Origin: Boswellia sacra
Lineage: Eukaryota > Streptophyta > Magnoliopsida > Sapindales > Burseraceae
Length of the DNA: 64,000 nucleotides
NCBI GenBank assembly: GCA_013180625.2
Contig: SNVD02000546.1
Coordinates: 1 to 64,000 of the forward strand
Direction: 5' to 3'
In this document: positions 50,474 through 61,881 of the stretch, piece after piece
Numbering within the stretch: position 1 is the first letter of the stretch
Layout of the letters: each line of letters starts with the position of its first letter
Notes under the pieces: model-generated
The model's database searches: none
The model's input: only the letters and a program-made list of their open reading frames with translations
What the model was told of the DNA's origin: nothing
Made by a program: the position numbers and the translations under genes

Positions 50474-52075
50474 TGTAAGCACAAGAATTTTGCTTACGAT
50501 TTTTAGACCCAATGATGATAACCAGAGACATTAAAATTAGAGGAATACTCTCAACTATAAGAATGACACCAGAAAGGGTAGAAAAGCCAAGTAGGCTCAG
50601 GATTAGTTCGGTATCAATATAAGAATAGTCAATACCCTAGGAATTATATCCACCCGATGCACACGTGGATCGACTTTCACGGTAAGGTCACCCAAAACAG
50701 CACAAAAAAGGAAGGAACTCTGGAATAGGGTTGCACGCTTCTAGTAAAGGGAGTGCTACCTGTAACATTATAGGCGTGTACCCTTAGGTTTCAATTCACT
50801 AGGGTTTTGTAAACCTTAATGCCACTTGTAGTGTTACAAGCGCATACCATCAAAAGGAAAAGTGTCGCCTGTAGGTTATAGGCATGCACCCTTGTAATCT
50901 ACAATTTTACATTGAGAAATGAGCACATTTTTTGCCCTTAAGGGGCCTATATAAGGCCGAGGGGCCCTAACTTCGAGGGAAGGTCAAGTATACCTGGAAA
51001 ATACTTGGAGAATTCAATCTTCTGGTGATTCCTACAGTTAAGATTTGTCCCCTGATAGTGATTAGAGTTAGGGAAGGTTCTGAGGGCGTATTCTAGTATT
51101 TAAATTTTGTTTCCTTCTAGTTAATTACTATGATTAGCTTAGGCATAATTAGGAGATAATTATGCCATGTTTCGTTTTAGTTTAGTTAATTTCCATGTTT
51201 AGCCTAAGATAGGTTTAGTTAATTAGTAGTTAGTTGCATATTTAGTTTATGATTAGTTTAATTAATTAGTAGTTAATTGTCATGTTTAGTTTAAAATTAA
51301 TTAGTTTAATTAGTAGTTAATTGCCATGCTTAGTTTAGGATTAGTTTAGTCAATTAATAGTCTAATTATGCATGCTTTGAAATTAGTCCTTAATCAGGTA
51401 GTCGATGATTATGCCATGATTAGATTCAATTAGCAATGAAGCATGTGATGATTAGTAGCCAATTATGTGATCACCAATCATATGTGATTCGATTAATGAT
51501 CAATACCATGCCTAATTTTCTATTTATTTAATTATGTTTATCAATATTTCTATTTGTTGATGAATGGATAATTTGAGACCCCTCCATTTTGTAAATAATT
51601 GACTTTTTATTGTAATTATTATGAAATTGTTGTAATCCTCAACCTCTTCCCTCATGTCTGATGGAAATGTAATTCTCCTTCCTTTTCTATGTATGTATAT
51701 AAACTATCAACACCTAACATGTAATAAACAGATAAAAGTGGTTGTGTTCATAATAAGACTTAGGATCCAGAGAGGATAACATTGGTGATTTTAGAATCTA
51801 GAACTCAGTAAACCCCTAATGGAGGCCGAATTAACTTCCGAGCGGGTGTAACCCATACCTAACTTCCCAAACGCATCTCTGAAAGGTTGATGGACAATTA
51901 GGTTTGAAGCTAGGGATCGGCTACCATCATCCAAACTTTTCCACAGTTATTTAATGGAATGGCGACCTTTACTCATTCTCCAAGCCTCGTCTCCGTGACG
52001 ATAGTTCCATACGGCCCTCCGGGCATTTGAAGGGGAACCTACGCAGAGAGTTGGGTGCGAGTGCGGTAGCTCACA
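50474..52075 (+). repeat. 3' LTR of the Ogre-like element
   Basis: 1602 bp, TGTAAGCACAAG to TAGCTCACA. It has a TATA box at 50948-50955 and the 44-bp repeat at about 51170-51365. It is shorter than the 5' LTR by about 115 bp through several deletions. Confidence 0.92.
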
Positions 52076-53085
52076 CTAACCTAATTTAGTAGATAATTTA
52101 ATTAAAAATGTAATTAAAAAAAAGTTTTTACAAACAAGTTGATTATTAGACTGTGAAAGTTTTTGTTAATTTTAAAAGTTGATTGTATCCTATAAATTAA
52201 AATTTTAAATTGCTTTTTTTCTATTTCTTGATTTCTTCTTCTTTTGTTAGAGAAGAGAGGGGGGCAAATACGAGACAATATCAATAATAAGATCAGAATC
52301 TCATCTTCATCTTCGTCTTCAAGGGCAACTCATTTAATCATTTTTTGGGTGGTAAATATACAGTGCAGGTAACCAAATGGCTAGTAAGAGAAAGTAACTA
52401 GAAAAACTTTAGACAAATATTGCCATGCATTTGGGTTCCAATGATGTAAGGCACATATCCTTCCAATTGTAGTCTTCACAACAACAACAATAGTAAGTAA
52501 AATTATTTATTTTAAAAAAGATAATGATTGAATAAAGAGAAGGAATGGAATTTGGAAAGAGAACTCAGTCCCTTAAAATACTTCAAAGATTCCAACCCGA
52601 CCAGCCCGATGAGGCGGGTTAAGCATTGGTTTGTCTTTACAAAAGCCTGATCTTGGGTAGAAATTTCATAATCCTATAGGTGTTGGGTTGAGTCAAGTTT
52701 GGCAAAACCTGACATGACCGTGAACACCCCTATGCTTAATTATGACATTTACGAAACGATTGTATGGTATTAAAATTTTTATTTGAATTGGTTTTTTATT
52801 GCTAAACTATATCGAATTTTGGTCCTCACATATATAAGCTAAACAAATTAGTTATAAGTTTCGACAATATATAGGTAAATTTAGTCACTTTATTTTACTA
52901 GCCATATTCCCTTTCAATAAGTTGCCTCGGTTAGATTATATTTAATGTAATTCAATTATTATCCATAGGGTCACCTTTTATGTAATAATAATGTGTCAAA
53001 TAACTAATAACATACTATTTTCAAAAAACTAAAATAGATTTTTTTAACCAAAGAAAGCTAGATATATACTAATAAAAAAACAAAT
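52076..53085. other. Right arm of the hAT-like element and short unique spacer
   Basis: 52076-52732 is the right arm of the hAT-like element, ending in GTGAACACCCCTA. 52741-53085 is AT-rich DNA up to the third Mutator-like element, with no coding evidence. Its TTAGTCAC-type words would fit an interior piece of the CACTA element, but this is not shown. Confidence 0.5.
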
Positions 53086-53876
53086 GGGGTAATATCAAAA
53101 ACTACCCCTAAGCTTTTGGGTAATCTCACCCAGAAATGTACTTTCATATTTGTATCATGGACTCCTTAATGTTTGCATAACTTTATCATCTAGCCTCAAT
53201 TAACGGATTCCATCCAGGTTTATATTAGCAAAAGATGAAAAACACATTTGCCTCTCTTGTCTCAGTCCTTCCTTTTTCTTCTTCCTCTCACATAACCTTG
53301 ATCGAAATGTCGCATCTCATTGTCGCAAGTGCTCAACAACAGCCAAAACAAAGCCAAGCATCTGATGGTATGATGTGTTCTTCTTCTTCTTATGGTGGGA
53401 GGAGATATGGATCCAGCTTTTTTTTTTTTTTTGTAGACTAGTGTTTAATCCTTTGTGTCTAGGATTTGGTTTGCTAGGTTGGCAATTTGATTTTGTTGTT
53501 TGGGGTTGGCAAAACTCTAACATTTTCTTTCTTAAAGCAATAAGAGATAGAAGTGGATTTGCTTTGGTCTTTTTTTGCCCTCAAAGGTTTCATAGCTTGT
53601 TTGCTTTCATCAAATTTAGTCAATATATTGTTTTTGGACCCAAGTGAGAAGTAGGTCTTTGTGGGTTAAATAATCAATCTTCAAATATGGAATTGGCAAC
53701 TCTCTTGTATTATTTTTGCCTACCATCTTCTAGCATCGGTTCCTCTTCCTTTTCACATCAAATTAAGACATTTAACAAGAAGTTAAGAAACCAATATCTG
53801 GTTTGAAACCAAAACATTTACAAATAACCAAAGCTATCATAGATATATAAAATACCCATTTTCATCTTTAAAGGGA

Positions 53877-56043
53877 TGAAATTAGGCCTCCAAGCCCAGC
53901 CCAAAGACTTCAACCAAGCCCAAATTTTTCAACAAGTAATGCCCAGCCAAGCACAAGTGATGCGTTCGAAACTAGCAAGTATACTATCCGCACCAGTAAT
54001 AAAGTGATAAGTAGATATCGTTCCCACGAGGATTGATTCTAATTGAATTTATTATTTCCAACAACAATTAACTAAATGGGGGGTTTTGTTGGTTGATTAA
54101 CTAGATGAAAAACTGAATACGTGGGTAATTAATGAATAACACAATGCAAACTTAATTGAAATAGGAAATGATAGAAATCTGGTTAAGGGATCATTCTCCA
54201 CCACAAGATATGAATTTGCGAATTAATTGTAGAATTATCGTCTAATTACACCATTGAAATTATCAACCGTAGATAACAATAAGCTCTGTTATCCCAATCT
54301 TTCCTTACTTTGTTGTTAAATAAAACAGGCTCTTTATTTAATCTCTATCCATTAAACAACCTAAAACAAGCTCTCTAAATTTAATTCAATGGATGCATTA
54401 CGAAAGAAAGACAGGTTGATCTAAGCAATAAACACACAAGCTCGGATTATTTAACTTAGGTTATATTCTCCAATTGCAATCTCTGATCACAATTTTGCTA
54501 CTAATGATTAGAAATTCAAGACAATTACGGATCAAGATTTCTAATCTAGCAATAGACAATATCCAGATTATATTCAGTTGGCCACCCAAATACAATCAGC
54601 AAGCAATCATAAGCATTAATATGGGAAAATACAAGCAACTTCAATTAGAGAATTGGATAACAATTCTTGCACAATCAACTCATAAAAACCATATCAAGGG
54701 CTTTGAAATCACCCTCAACCAATTCAGATTTAGTTACACATATTCAGAACGTGGTAAATACAATACAATACATAGAGACATTCCAGAAAATGAAAGGGAA
54801 GGGAAAAACTTAGCAAATTTGATGAAATCTCTTAGGATTTGTAGTTCTTCCTCTTTCCAAGCCTTCAATCTCCTTCAAGAACTCCAAGAGATGAGAGAAT
54901 TCCAAGATGCAGCCTCCTCCACGTTCTCCCCTCTTCAAGTTATCAAAATAAAACCCTAAAATGTGTTTAAATACTCTGCTACAGTAACTTGCTACAGTGC
55001 CCCGTATTTAATAACATGCTACAGTGATATGTGGAATTACAAATATACACTTCTCATACCATTTTTATCACAACTTTCGGTACACTACATAAATTCGTGA
55101 ACCGTAAATTTCTCCAAAAAATAGACTTCGAGAGCTTTCAATGGTATATAGCATGTTATCCGGTTAATTGTATATCGATACAATCAACTCCGAGAAATTG
55201 GTTGATTAGCAGAGGTGAAAATGAAGGGTTTTACTCCAATTTTGTGCAAGTTCCTCCAAAACTCCTACAAACATCAAAAACCACACAAAAACATAAAAAT
55301 ACCAAGGAATATATCAAAGAAACATAGATGGAATTGATATGAAAATGATATATAAATAGACACCTATCAACAAGATTTTCATCAAGTAGTGCCCAGCCAA
55401 TTATTGTAATTCAAAGATAAAAGCCCAATTCAGACCTTAAGCCCAGCCCATCACCCAACTCTACCATGATGAAAGAAAAGCAAAAATAGAGAGACGGGCA
55501 GTGATGGAGTTTGACATGGGTGAGAAAGAAATAGCAAGGAAGCATATCCAAGGCAATACAAGCGGGAGAAGATCTAATTATGCGCACAGTCGGCTTTGTA
55601 CAGTGGACTATAAATATAATACAAGCTGAGAGTAGCAGGGGGGATGTGACCTTGAACTTTGCAAAGAAGCCATTCAAGAAAAGGAAGATAAGTTAGCTGG
55701 AGGTAGCCACAAAAAGGGTGGTATGACGGTAAGAGTGTGGAGCTCAAGGTGGGGCCAAGATATAAGCTCCCATCGAGCTCCACACAGGGGACAAAAGACT
55801 CAACTCAACCTCACTTCAATTAGTTCTCTCTAGAACTCCTTTGTTTTCTGTTTGTACATACATATTATTTGATTTCCACGATCAGAATTCTGACTTAGGC
55901 GTCGGAGTGCCTTTTACAGGTACCACCCCAGGAGCTGCCAGAAATCACCTGTGAGTTGTACAAACAGAGGCTGTTACTGTGTTACTAGAGCTTACAGAGG
56001 AGCAAAAGGGCAACTAGGCTAGCTTGGCTCGAGTGCAGCAACA
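53877..56043 (+). repeat. Possible solo LTR of another gypsy family, interrupted by the Athila LTR
   Basis: Both sides of the Athila LTR share an AAGCCCAGCC-rich sequence. Downstream come a TATA-like CTATAAATATAATAC (about 55608) and CTTAGGCGTCGGAGTGCC...GGTACCACCCC (about 55895-55930), which is typical of R/U5 in plant gypsy LTRs. The proposed start TGAAATTAGGCC and end GCAGCAACA are guesses. No target duplication was matched. Confidence 0.4.
53958..55369 (-). mobile_element. Solo LTR of the Athila-like family, copy 3
   Basis: 1412 bp in the same orientation as 1576-2964 (TGATGCGTTCG to GACACCTATCA on the plus strand). It is flanked by perfect 5-bp duplications ACAAG (53953-53957 and 55370-55374). 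There is no internal sequence. The frames crossing it (54474-54959, 55031-55327) are not genes. Confidence 0.95.
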
Positions 56044-56654
56044 ATCAATTCCTTCAATCTTATTTTCCTAATGATGGGTTTGTGCATGTTTCAAGCCAGT
56101 GTTCAATGTTCACTATGTTGGGATTATGGTTGGGTTCATGCTGTTGGTTCATGGCCAAGTTTATCGTCTGTTAGATTTTGATTTGAAAATTTTTGGATTT
56201 TGATTGTAATAATTTTTTTTTTAATTTTTTGTTCTGTTTCTCTCCCTCTCCCTCACCTTATTCCTCTCTTTTACAAATAAAAATATAAAAGCAATTTTGG
56301 AATACCAAAAGAAATCTATGATTTCTTAGTCCTAATAATTTCCTTGGGTGGCCGACATTAGCTTCAGGCTAGTGTTGGTGCGATGGTTTCAAGCCAATGC
56401 TGGTGTGATGGTTTCGTTCTTCATTTGGATTCAAATGTAGAAATTGTTTAAATGTTTTGATTGGTAATTTTTTTACATGAAATACCTGTTTTACTGCTCA
56501 TTCTACATAAAATAACAAACGGAATCCATTAATTGTGGCTGGATGATAAAAATATACAAATGTTGAGTCAAATGATACAAATATGAAAATACGTTTTTGG
56601 GTAATATTACTCAAAACCTTAGGGGTAGTTTCTGATATTACCCAAAAGACAAAT

Positions 56655-58891
56655 TGTTGCCATATTTCACACTTACAATAATGGAGTTTTTGTAATAAAT
56701 TTTACATGAATTTTTGGTTCTTACTTGATAGTTGTTCTCAACAAGGCTTAAAGTGATAAGCAATTGTTTTGAGTGTCAAGGGAGAAAAGATCTCACACAA
56801 AATTGACGGTGTATATATATACACATATAAATTAATCAAAATATACACACACACACAAAAATTAACTAGTTTTGTACAAGAAGAATAAAAACCACAAATT
56901 AATCAAAGTACCATAAAGCAAATTAATAAGAATTGAAACTGATAAAATATGCAATAATACAACAGTAAAAGCACTTAAAATTTATTTAATAATTTATTAA
57001 TTAGTTAGTAAAAGATAGTTAAAATTATCTAAATTACTTTGCTATAATTTAGATTATATAGCTAAGAAATTATTGAAATATTATTGGATTTTTAATGTAA
57101 GGAATAGCAGTAAAAGAAGTGCACTGCATATTTAGCTTAATAAATGGACAGTGCAATTTAATTTGTTAGATCAATAAAAAAAAAGTAATTAATCGAGGCT
57201 AAAAAATAATAAGACTTTGATTTGATTTCGTAAATAAAAAGTTGGCTTATGAGTAATGAAGGGAAAATTGACATACACCTATCCTTGAGCGTATGTATCA
57301 CTTACCGTCCTTTTTAAGCTGGTGAAACTCTTCTTCTTCTCTTCTTTTTTTAAATAATAAACTCCTCAAGTTTCAAATTTTGTTAATTAATTAATTAATT
57401 ATTATTATTAGTAAAGTGGTGATATAGACCACTTTTTATTTTTATGTTAAATGAGGAACTGAGCATTATAAATAGAAAAATTTTGTGGTCAATTGTCCAT
57501 GATGTACTGTGATTATTGAATCACTTAATAATAAAGATTATGCTTGTCATTTGCCAATCATTATATTGCAATCTGTTACCTTAACTTGAACAAATGTTTC
57601 ACTTGACTTCATTAATTAGCTTATTAGTTAAAGGGCCGTATAAATAAAAATAATATTATTAATTAAATTGGTCTGGCGATGATTAATTGATAAAAATTTA
57701 TGACAGGTATATTTTATATATCATGATTACAAATAACATTTAAATAATTAAGTACCGACTTTTTGCATGGAGGTGCGATCCCTCATTATATCCATGTTTT
57801 CAAAAACTTATCAAGGTTGTGGAGGAAAATACATGAATATTGGTAGTCACAGTTGATACACAAAGGTTTCATGTTTGCATGTCAATATAAAAGTTACAAC
57901 ATGCTATTTATTCAATAACTATCTATTTCTTGCATCAATTTCAAATAACCCCAAATTTCCCTAAAATCTAGGGTTTCGATTTTTAGAAAAACAAACACAT
58001 AATAACATCAATCATGCAAATAACATCTACAAATTAACAGTGCATGTCAAAATATAAAAGAAAAAAAGTTTTAAAAAAAATTATGAATAAAACATTAAAA
58101 AAAACTGTATAGTTAACATGAAATCTCTCTTTCATGAACAAAATAAAAAAAATGTAGTCTACGTGCTTACCTGTGTGTCTCTTTCCTTTGAAGTATCTTC
58201 CAGCAACAACAGATGAAGAGGATGCATCAGCTTGAGTTGTACAACAAGAGTTTTTGCATATTTTTCATTTTGCAATTTTTTTATTTGATGTTTTTTAAAA
58301 AGGTGAGAAATATAATATTAGTCCAGAAGTCAAACCGCCTATTGATCTTATTTGTTACTTTTTGTCTTTGTTCAATCAAATATTTATCACATTTTTATAA
58401 AAGCATAACAAGTATGTAAACATGTAATCTTTTCCTTTTCCCTCTCACATTTCCCTCTATTTTTTCATCTTTTCTTTTCAAATATATGAATATAATATTT
58501 TAAATTTCAATAAAATAAAGAAGTTAAAAATCTCAAAAAAATAATTAAATAATATAATTTTATGTTTTAATATTTAATTAAAAATAATTTTTAAAAATAA
58601 TTAAATAAAAGAAAGTAGTATTGTATATATATTAAAATAATAAATTTTTAAATATTATATTAATGAGAAGTAAATTTTTAAACGTGGTAATTGTGTGAAA
58701 TAAATAAAATTATTTTATAATTTCAAAGTGATTAAAATCATATTGTATAAAATTTTTTTGATAAAAATTAAGGAATTAAAAATCTCCAATAAAATTATAT
58801 TTTGAAATAATATTACATTTGTGTTTAAGTAAAAATTCTTATAATTTATTTTAAATAAAAACAATTAGCGCTTAAAAACAAATAAAGCCAA

Positions 58892-58937
<46 letters not shown>

Positions 58938-60154
58938 GTATCCCACATGTCACATTTTTATTGATTTATAAAATTTTAAACATATATATGTTTTGCACCT
59001 CATGAAACCGATTTGCCCTAAACCTAAGATCGATTAACCCTAAAATCATTTTTTCTTCTCTTAGGCCTTAACCGTTTCATTGCCGCCGCTTTGCTCCATC
59101 GCGCGCCACCCTTTCATGGTCTCTCTTTCTTCCAAACATTCCACTCCCTCCCTTTGTTTCTCCTACCAAATGTCTACTTCTAGTGGGCCCCACTGCTCCT
59201 CCATCTCTCCCTTCCATTAACGCAAATCACCTTTCCAACTGCTGCCCTATGCTAGGCCATCTGGACGGCCTCTTGCTCTTTCTTACACAACGTCGTCTAG
59301 GCCACCTTCAAGACTCTCGGCTTCTCTGCTTGTGATTTTGGTTAGTACTACAAATTTTCTAGTTGCATATAATATATGTTCATTAAAACACGCTAACTAA
59401 CAACAACGTCACACACGAATATTCTTATCTGTCGCTATGTAAACCACATATAAATATGCACATATGTATATCACCGTAGCCTGCCTTTTAATGTATGATT
59501 GCAATTAAGAGAAAACAACGAGTGGGAGAATTCAATTAATGATGGCTTTGCTTGCATTCTCTTTAAATATTATCCTTCTCCTCCTTCTAGGTTTGAGGTT
59601 AGCCAAAGTGGGTGCTACTGCTTATGAGTTGAGTCAAAATGTTATTGGATATTCTAATTATGTAATCATGCTTAGAAATATATGCCACTTTAATTCGTTT
59701 TTCTAATTATTAAATTAGGCTACCACAATGTCTTTTTTAGTCCAAAATTACAAAAATGAATTTTATATTTCAACTTTATATAAAATATATAATTGACTTA
59801 AAAAAAGTTAACAAATAACTAACCCAATACTTGTCTATAAAATCAATAAAAGGAAATCTTAATTGATCAAGAGAAAGTGATAAGTAACTATTTCAAACAT
59901 GGATCTAATAAAGTACATGTGTGGCTAAGCTTTCATTGCAAGGAATCATAATTATATTGTATATGCGTTTAAATGTTTTTATGAATGTTAGTTTTATATA
60001 GATACATATATACATACGTATATATATATATATACACATATATACATACATATATATATACACACACACACACATATATGTATATGTATATAATATATAT
60101 ATATTATTTCCAGTTTCGATTGGAATGGGAGGTTCGATAGATTTTTTGCCTACA
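56655..60154. other. AT-rich intergenic DNA with microsatellites
   Basis: No gene is supported. (TA)n occurs at 58895-58932 and mixed TA/CA repeats at 60000-60105. A less AT-rich pyrimidine-rich segment at 59050-59340, ending GATTTTG|GTTAGT, looks like a possible 5' leader or first exon but gives only short frames. A minus-strand stretch ending ACACAG|GTAAGC near 58170 is exon-like but isolated. Confidence 0.5.
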
Positions 60155-60159
60155 TTTCT

Positions 60160-60538
60160 TGTAACGACCAGTCCCCTGCTCGAGCACACCGAAGCACCGG
60201 GACCTTACGGTTGTCCTCGATCGCACAACAGTTACGTATTATTCGTTGTGGAACCCATAGGTCCCGCACGGCTTTGTCCTCTGGTACTCGATTTGAAAGC
60301 TAAAGACCTTCGAGGTCTTGGGTTCGAGAGCTGGGGGATGCGCTTCTGGGAATAATCCCTTGAGGGTAAAAAAGGGTGTGCTTCGAGACCCCGTTCCCCA
60401 AGATAGGGTAGTACCAGAGGACAAAGCCGTGCGAGATCTGTGGGGTCCACAGTGGATAATACGTGATTGTTGTGCGATCGAGGATAACAGTAAGATCCCG
60501 GTGCTACGGTGCACCCGGGCAGGGAACCGGTCGTTACA
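60160..60538. repeat. GC-rich hairpin element, copy 1 (379 bp)
   Basis: It begins TGTAACGACCAGTCCCCTGC and ends with the near reverse complement CCGGTCGTTACA. The inverted arms extend about 135 bp, through CACCGGGACCTTACGG and GCACGGCTTTGTCCTCTGGTAC, leaving a loop of roughly 100 bp. Base composition is far more GC-rich than the surroundings. The class is unknown: TG...CA ends are LTR-like, while the inverted arms are foldback/MITE-like. Confidence 0.85.
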
Positions 60539-60552
60539 ATAGTGCGTTTTAT

Positions 60553-60888
60553 TGTAACGACCGGTTTCCCGCCCGGGCGCACCGCAGCACCGGGACCTTA
60601 CGGTTGTCCTCGATCGCACGACAGTCAGTATTGTCTGCTTTGGGAAACGGGGTTGCCCGAGTGGTACTCATGATAAACTTTGGGGGCCTTTGTGGTGGAG
60701 GTCCTGGGTTCGAGTGGGGGACACATCCTGGGGCCCGTGGACCTAACAGGAATAAAATCGTACGGGTAATAGAGGGTGTCCTTTGAGGCTCCACTCTCCA
60801 AAGCGGATAATACTAACTGTTGTACGATCGAGGACAACCGTAAGGTCCCGGTGTTGTGGTGCGCCCGGGCAGGGGACCGGTCGTTACA
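60553..60888. repeat. GC-rich hairpin element, copy 2 (336 bp)
   Basis: Same family as copy 1, 14 bp further on. It begins TGTAACGACCGGTTTCCCGC and ends GACCGGTCGTTACA, with inverted arms of about 105 bp. Outer flanks of the pair are TTTCT on both sides (60155-60159 and 60889-60893), suggesting both copies arrived together. The loop contains TTGCCCGAGTGGTAC and GGTCCTGGGTTCGAG, which resemble pol III A and B boxes. Long overlapping frames here on both strands are a by-product of the palindrome. Confidence 0.85.
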
Positions 60889-61832
60889 TTTCTACATGTT
60901 ATTCATTCAATATTCATTTATAATGTATTTCAATCTTTGGTTTAAGTTATTGGACTGAGTAATTTGATTTGCTTTGGTGTCTAGTGATGGCATTGTTTCA
61001 AGTATCTTCTGTATGGTACAATTGGCCTTGCACAGCTGCTGGGTCCATATGAAGGGAAGATCACAATTACTTCCAAGGTTTATGCAGAGTATTTTTTTTT
61101 TCTTTTTGCTTTTTGCTCTTTCACTTCATGACTTATATGTGTGAGATGCACTTGAACTATCACTTTCAAAATCTTTGTTTGTGTTAGTTCATTATTTGAT
61201 AATTACAATTCTATTATTTTACACATGCGAAAACCTAATTCATTTGACTTGCAGATCTTCATCACATAGCTTAGGCAAAGGTGAGAAGCATCTATTATTC
61301 CTGGAGATTAGGAACTGTCTTGACATGGTGGAGCCCATTGATGGAAAAGCATTGGATGAAGTGGTGATTTTTTTACTCTATTTTGGTTAGTTCATTTTTA
61401 TGGTTTTTTTTAAATCTATTTTGTCTAGTTCTTTATTTTTTTTAATTTCTAGTTTAAGGTCAATGTCGAATTTGTCACTGGGTTTGCTTCCTAGCCATTG
61501 GTTTATTTAGGAAGAAAGAGTGAAGTTTGCAACTATATCTTTAAAAATCTATCTTCTGTCTCCACTATTTTCTGAGTTCTTTTCAGATAATGGTACAGTT
61601 GATATATTAATTGTGAATGAAGTAGAAAAATGGTTTTAAATATTCCAATCAAACCACTTGTCACGTTAGTGTGCTATTTTACTAAGGATTATGAAATATA
61701 GAAAATGTTTTGGTTTGATATTGCATACTAATGGAGAAATTGGTGGCCTGGCCCCCTGCATTTACATAATTGGTATCCACATGTGGCAGTTGAGCTGCCT
61801 AGTAATTGTCATTTCATTATAAATTTTATATA

Positions 61833-61837
61833 TGTGT

Positions 61838-61879
<42 letters not shown>
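61833..61879. repeat. (TG)n microsatellite
   Basis: About 23 TG units with a TA interruption near the start. Confidence 0.95.

Positions 61880-61881
<2 letters not shown>

Larger units (their letters stand above)
34096..52075 (+). mobile_element. Tat/Ogre-type Ty3/gypsy retrotransposon, 17,980 bp, both LTRs present
   Basis: The 5' LTR is 34096-35812 and the 3' LTR 50474-52075. A PBS with TGGCGACTCTACTG follows one base after the 5' LTR, the tRNA-Arg type known from Ogre elements. Flanks CTAAG (34091-34095) and CTAAC (52076-52080) match at 4/5 as a target duplication. On the plus strand come a repeat-bearing leader, gag, protease, RT, RNase H and integrase, all with many stops. A 6.6-kb region between pol and the 3' LTR carries an antisense reading frame and tandem repeats. 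Length, PBS, the long 3' region and the sequence style of protease, RT and integrase all support the Tat/Ogre lineage. Confidence 0.92.
33243..52732. mobile_element. hAT-like non-autonomous transposon, split by the Ogre-like element
   Basis: The left end begins TTGAGGTGTTCA and the right end, reverse-complemented, begins TAGGGGTGTTCA: a 12-bp terminal inverted repeat with 10 matches. Outside lie the 8-bp sites CGCTTAAT (33235-33242) and TGCTTAAT (52733-52740), 7/8 identical, as for hAT target duplications. Both arms carry GGGTTGGGT/ACCCAACC-rich subterminal sequence. Without the 18-kb retrotransposon the element would be about 1.5 kb, with no transposase. The short TIR and single mismatches leave some doubt. 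Confidence 0.72.
53086..56645. mobile_element. Non-autonomous Mutator-like element 3, containing nested LTRs
   Basis: Terminal inverted repeats of about 140 bp match well: left GGGGTAATATCAAAAACTAC, right (reverse complement) TTGGGTAATATCAGAAACTA, both continuing into CCCCTAAG and later TTCATATTTGTATCAT. Flanks AAAACAAAT (53077-53085) and AAGACAAAT (56646-56654) match at 8/9. The exact ends are uncertain by one or two bases, because G and A runs flank both sides. No transposase frame. Its interior begins with a pyrimidine-rich leader-like stretch (53250-53400). Confidence 0.85.

Noticed and set aside
53235..53647. Frames near the start of Mutator-like element 3
   Set aside because: They run through a T-run and CT-rich sequence on both strands, and no domain is visible.
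54474..55327. 161- and 98-codon frames
   Set aside because: Entirely inside the solo LTR 53958-55369, which is non-coding in all three copies.
53877..56043. Definite solo LTR of a second gypsy family
   Set aside because: R/U5-like motifs are convincing but no target duplication or second copy was found, so only a low-confidence feature is given.
60640..60740. tRNA gene suggested by A-box-like and B-box-like motifs
   Set aside because: No acceptor stem, anticodon arm or CCA-side pairing could be built around the boxes; kept only as a motif observation.
60232..60794. Several overlapping frames of 74-126 codons on both strands
   Set aside because: They lie in palindromic GC-rich units; mirrored frames are expected from the inverted arms, and no domain or codon-usage support is seen.
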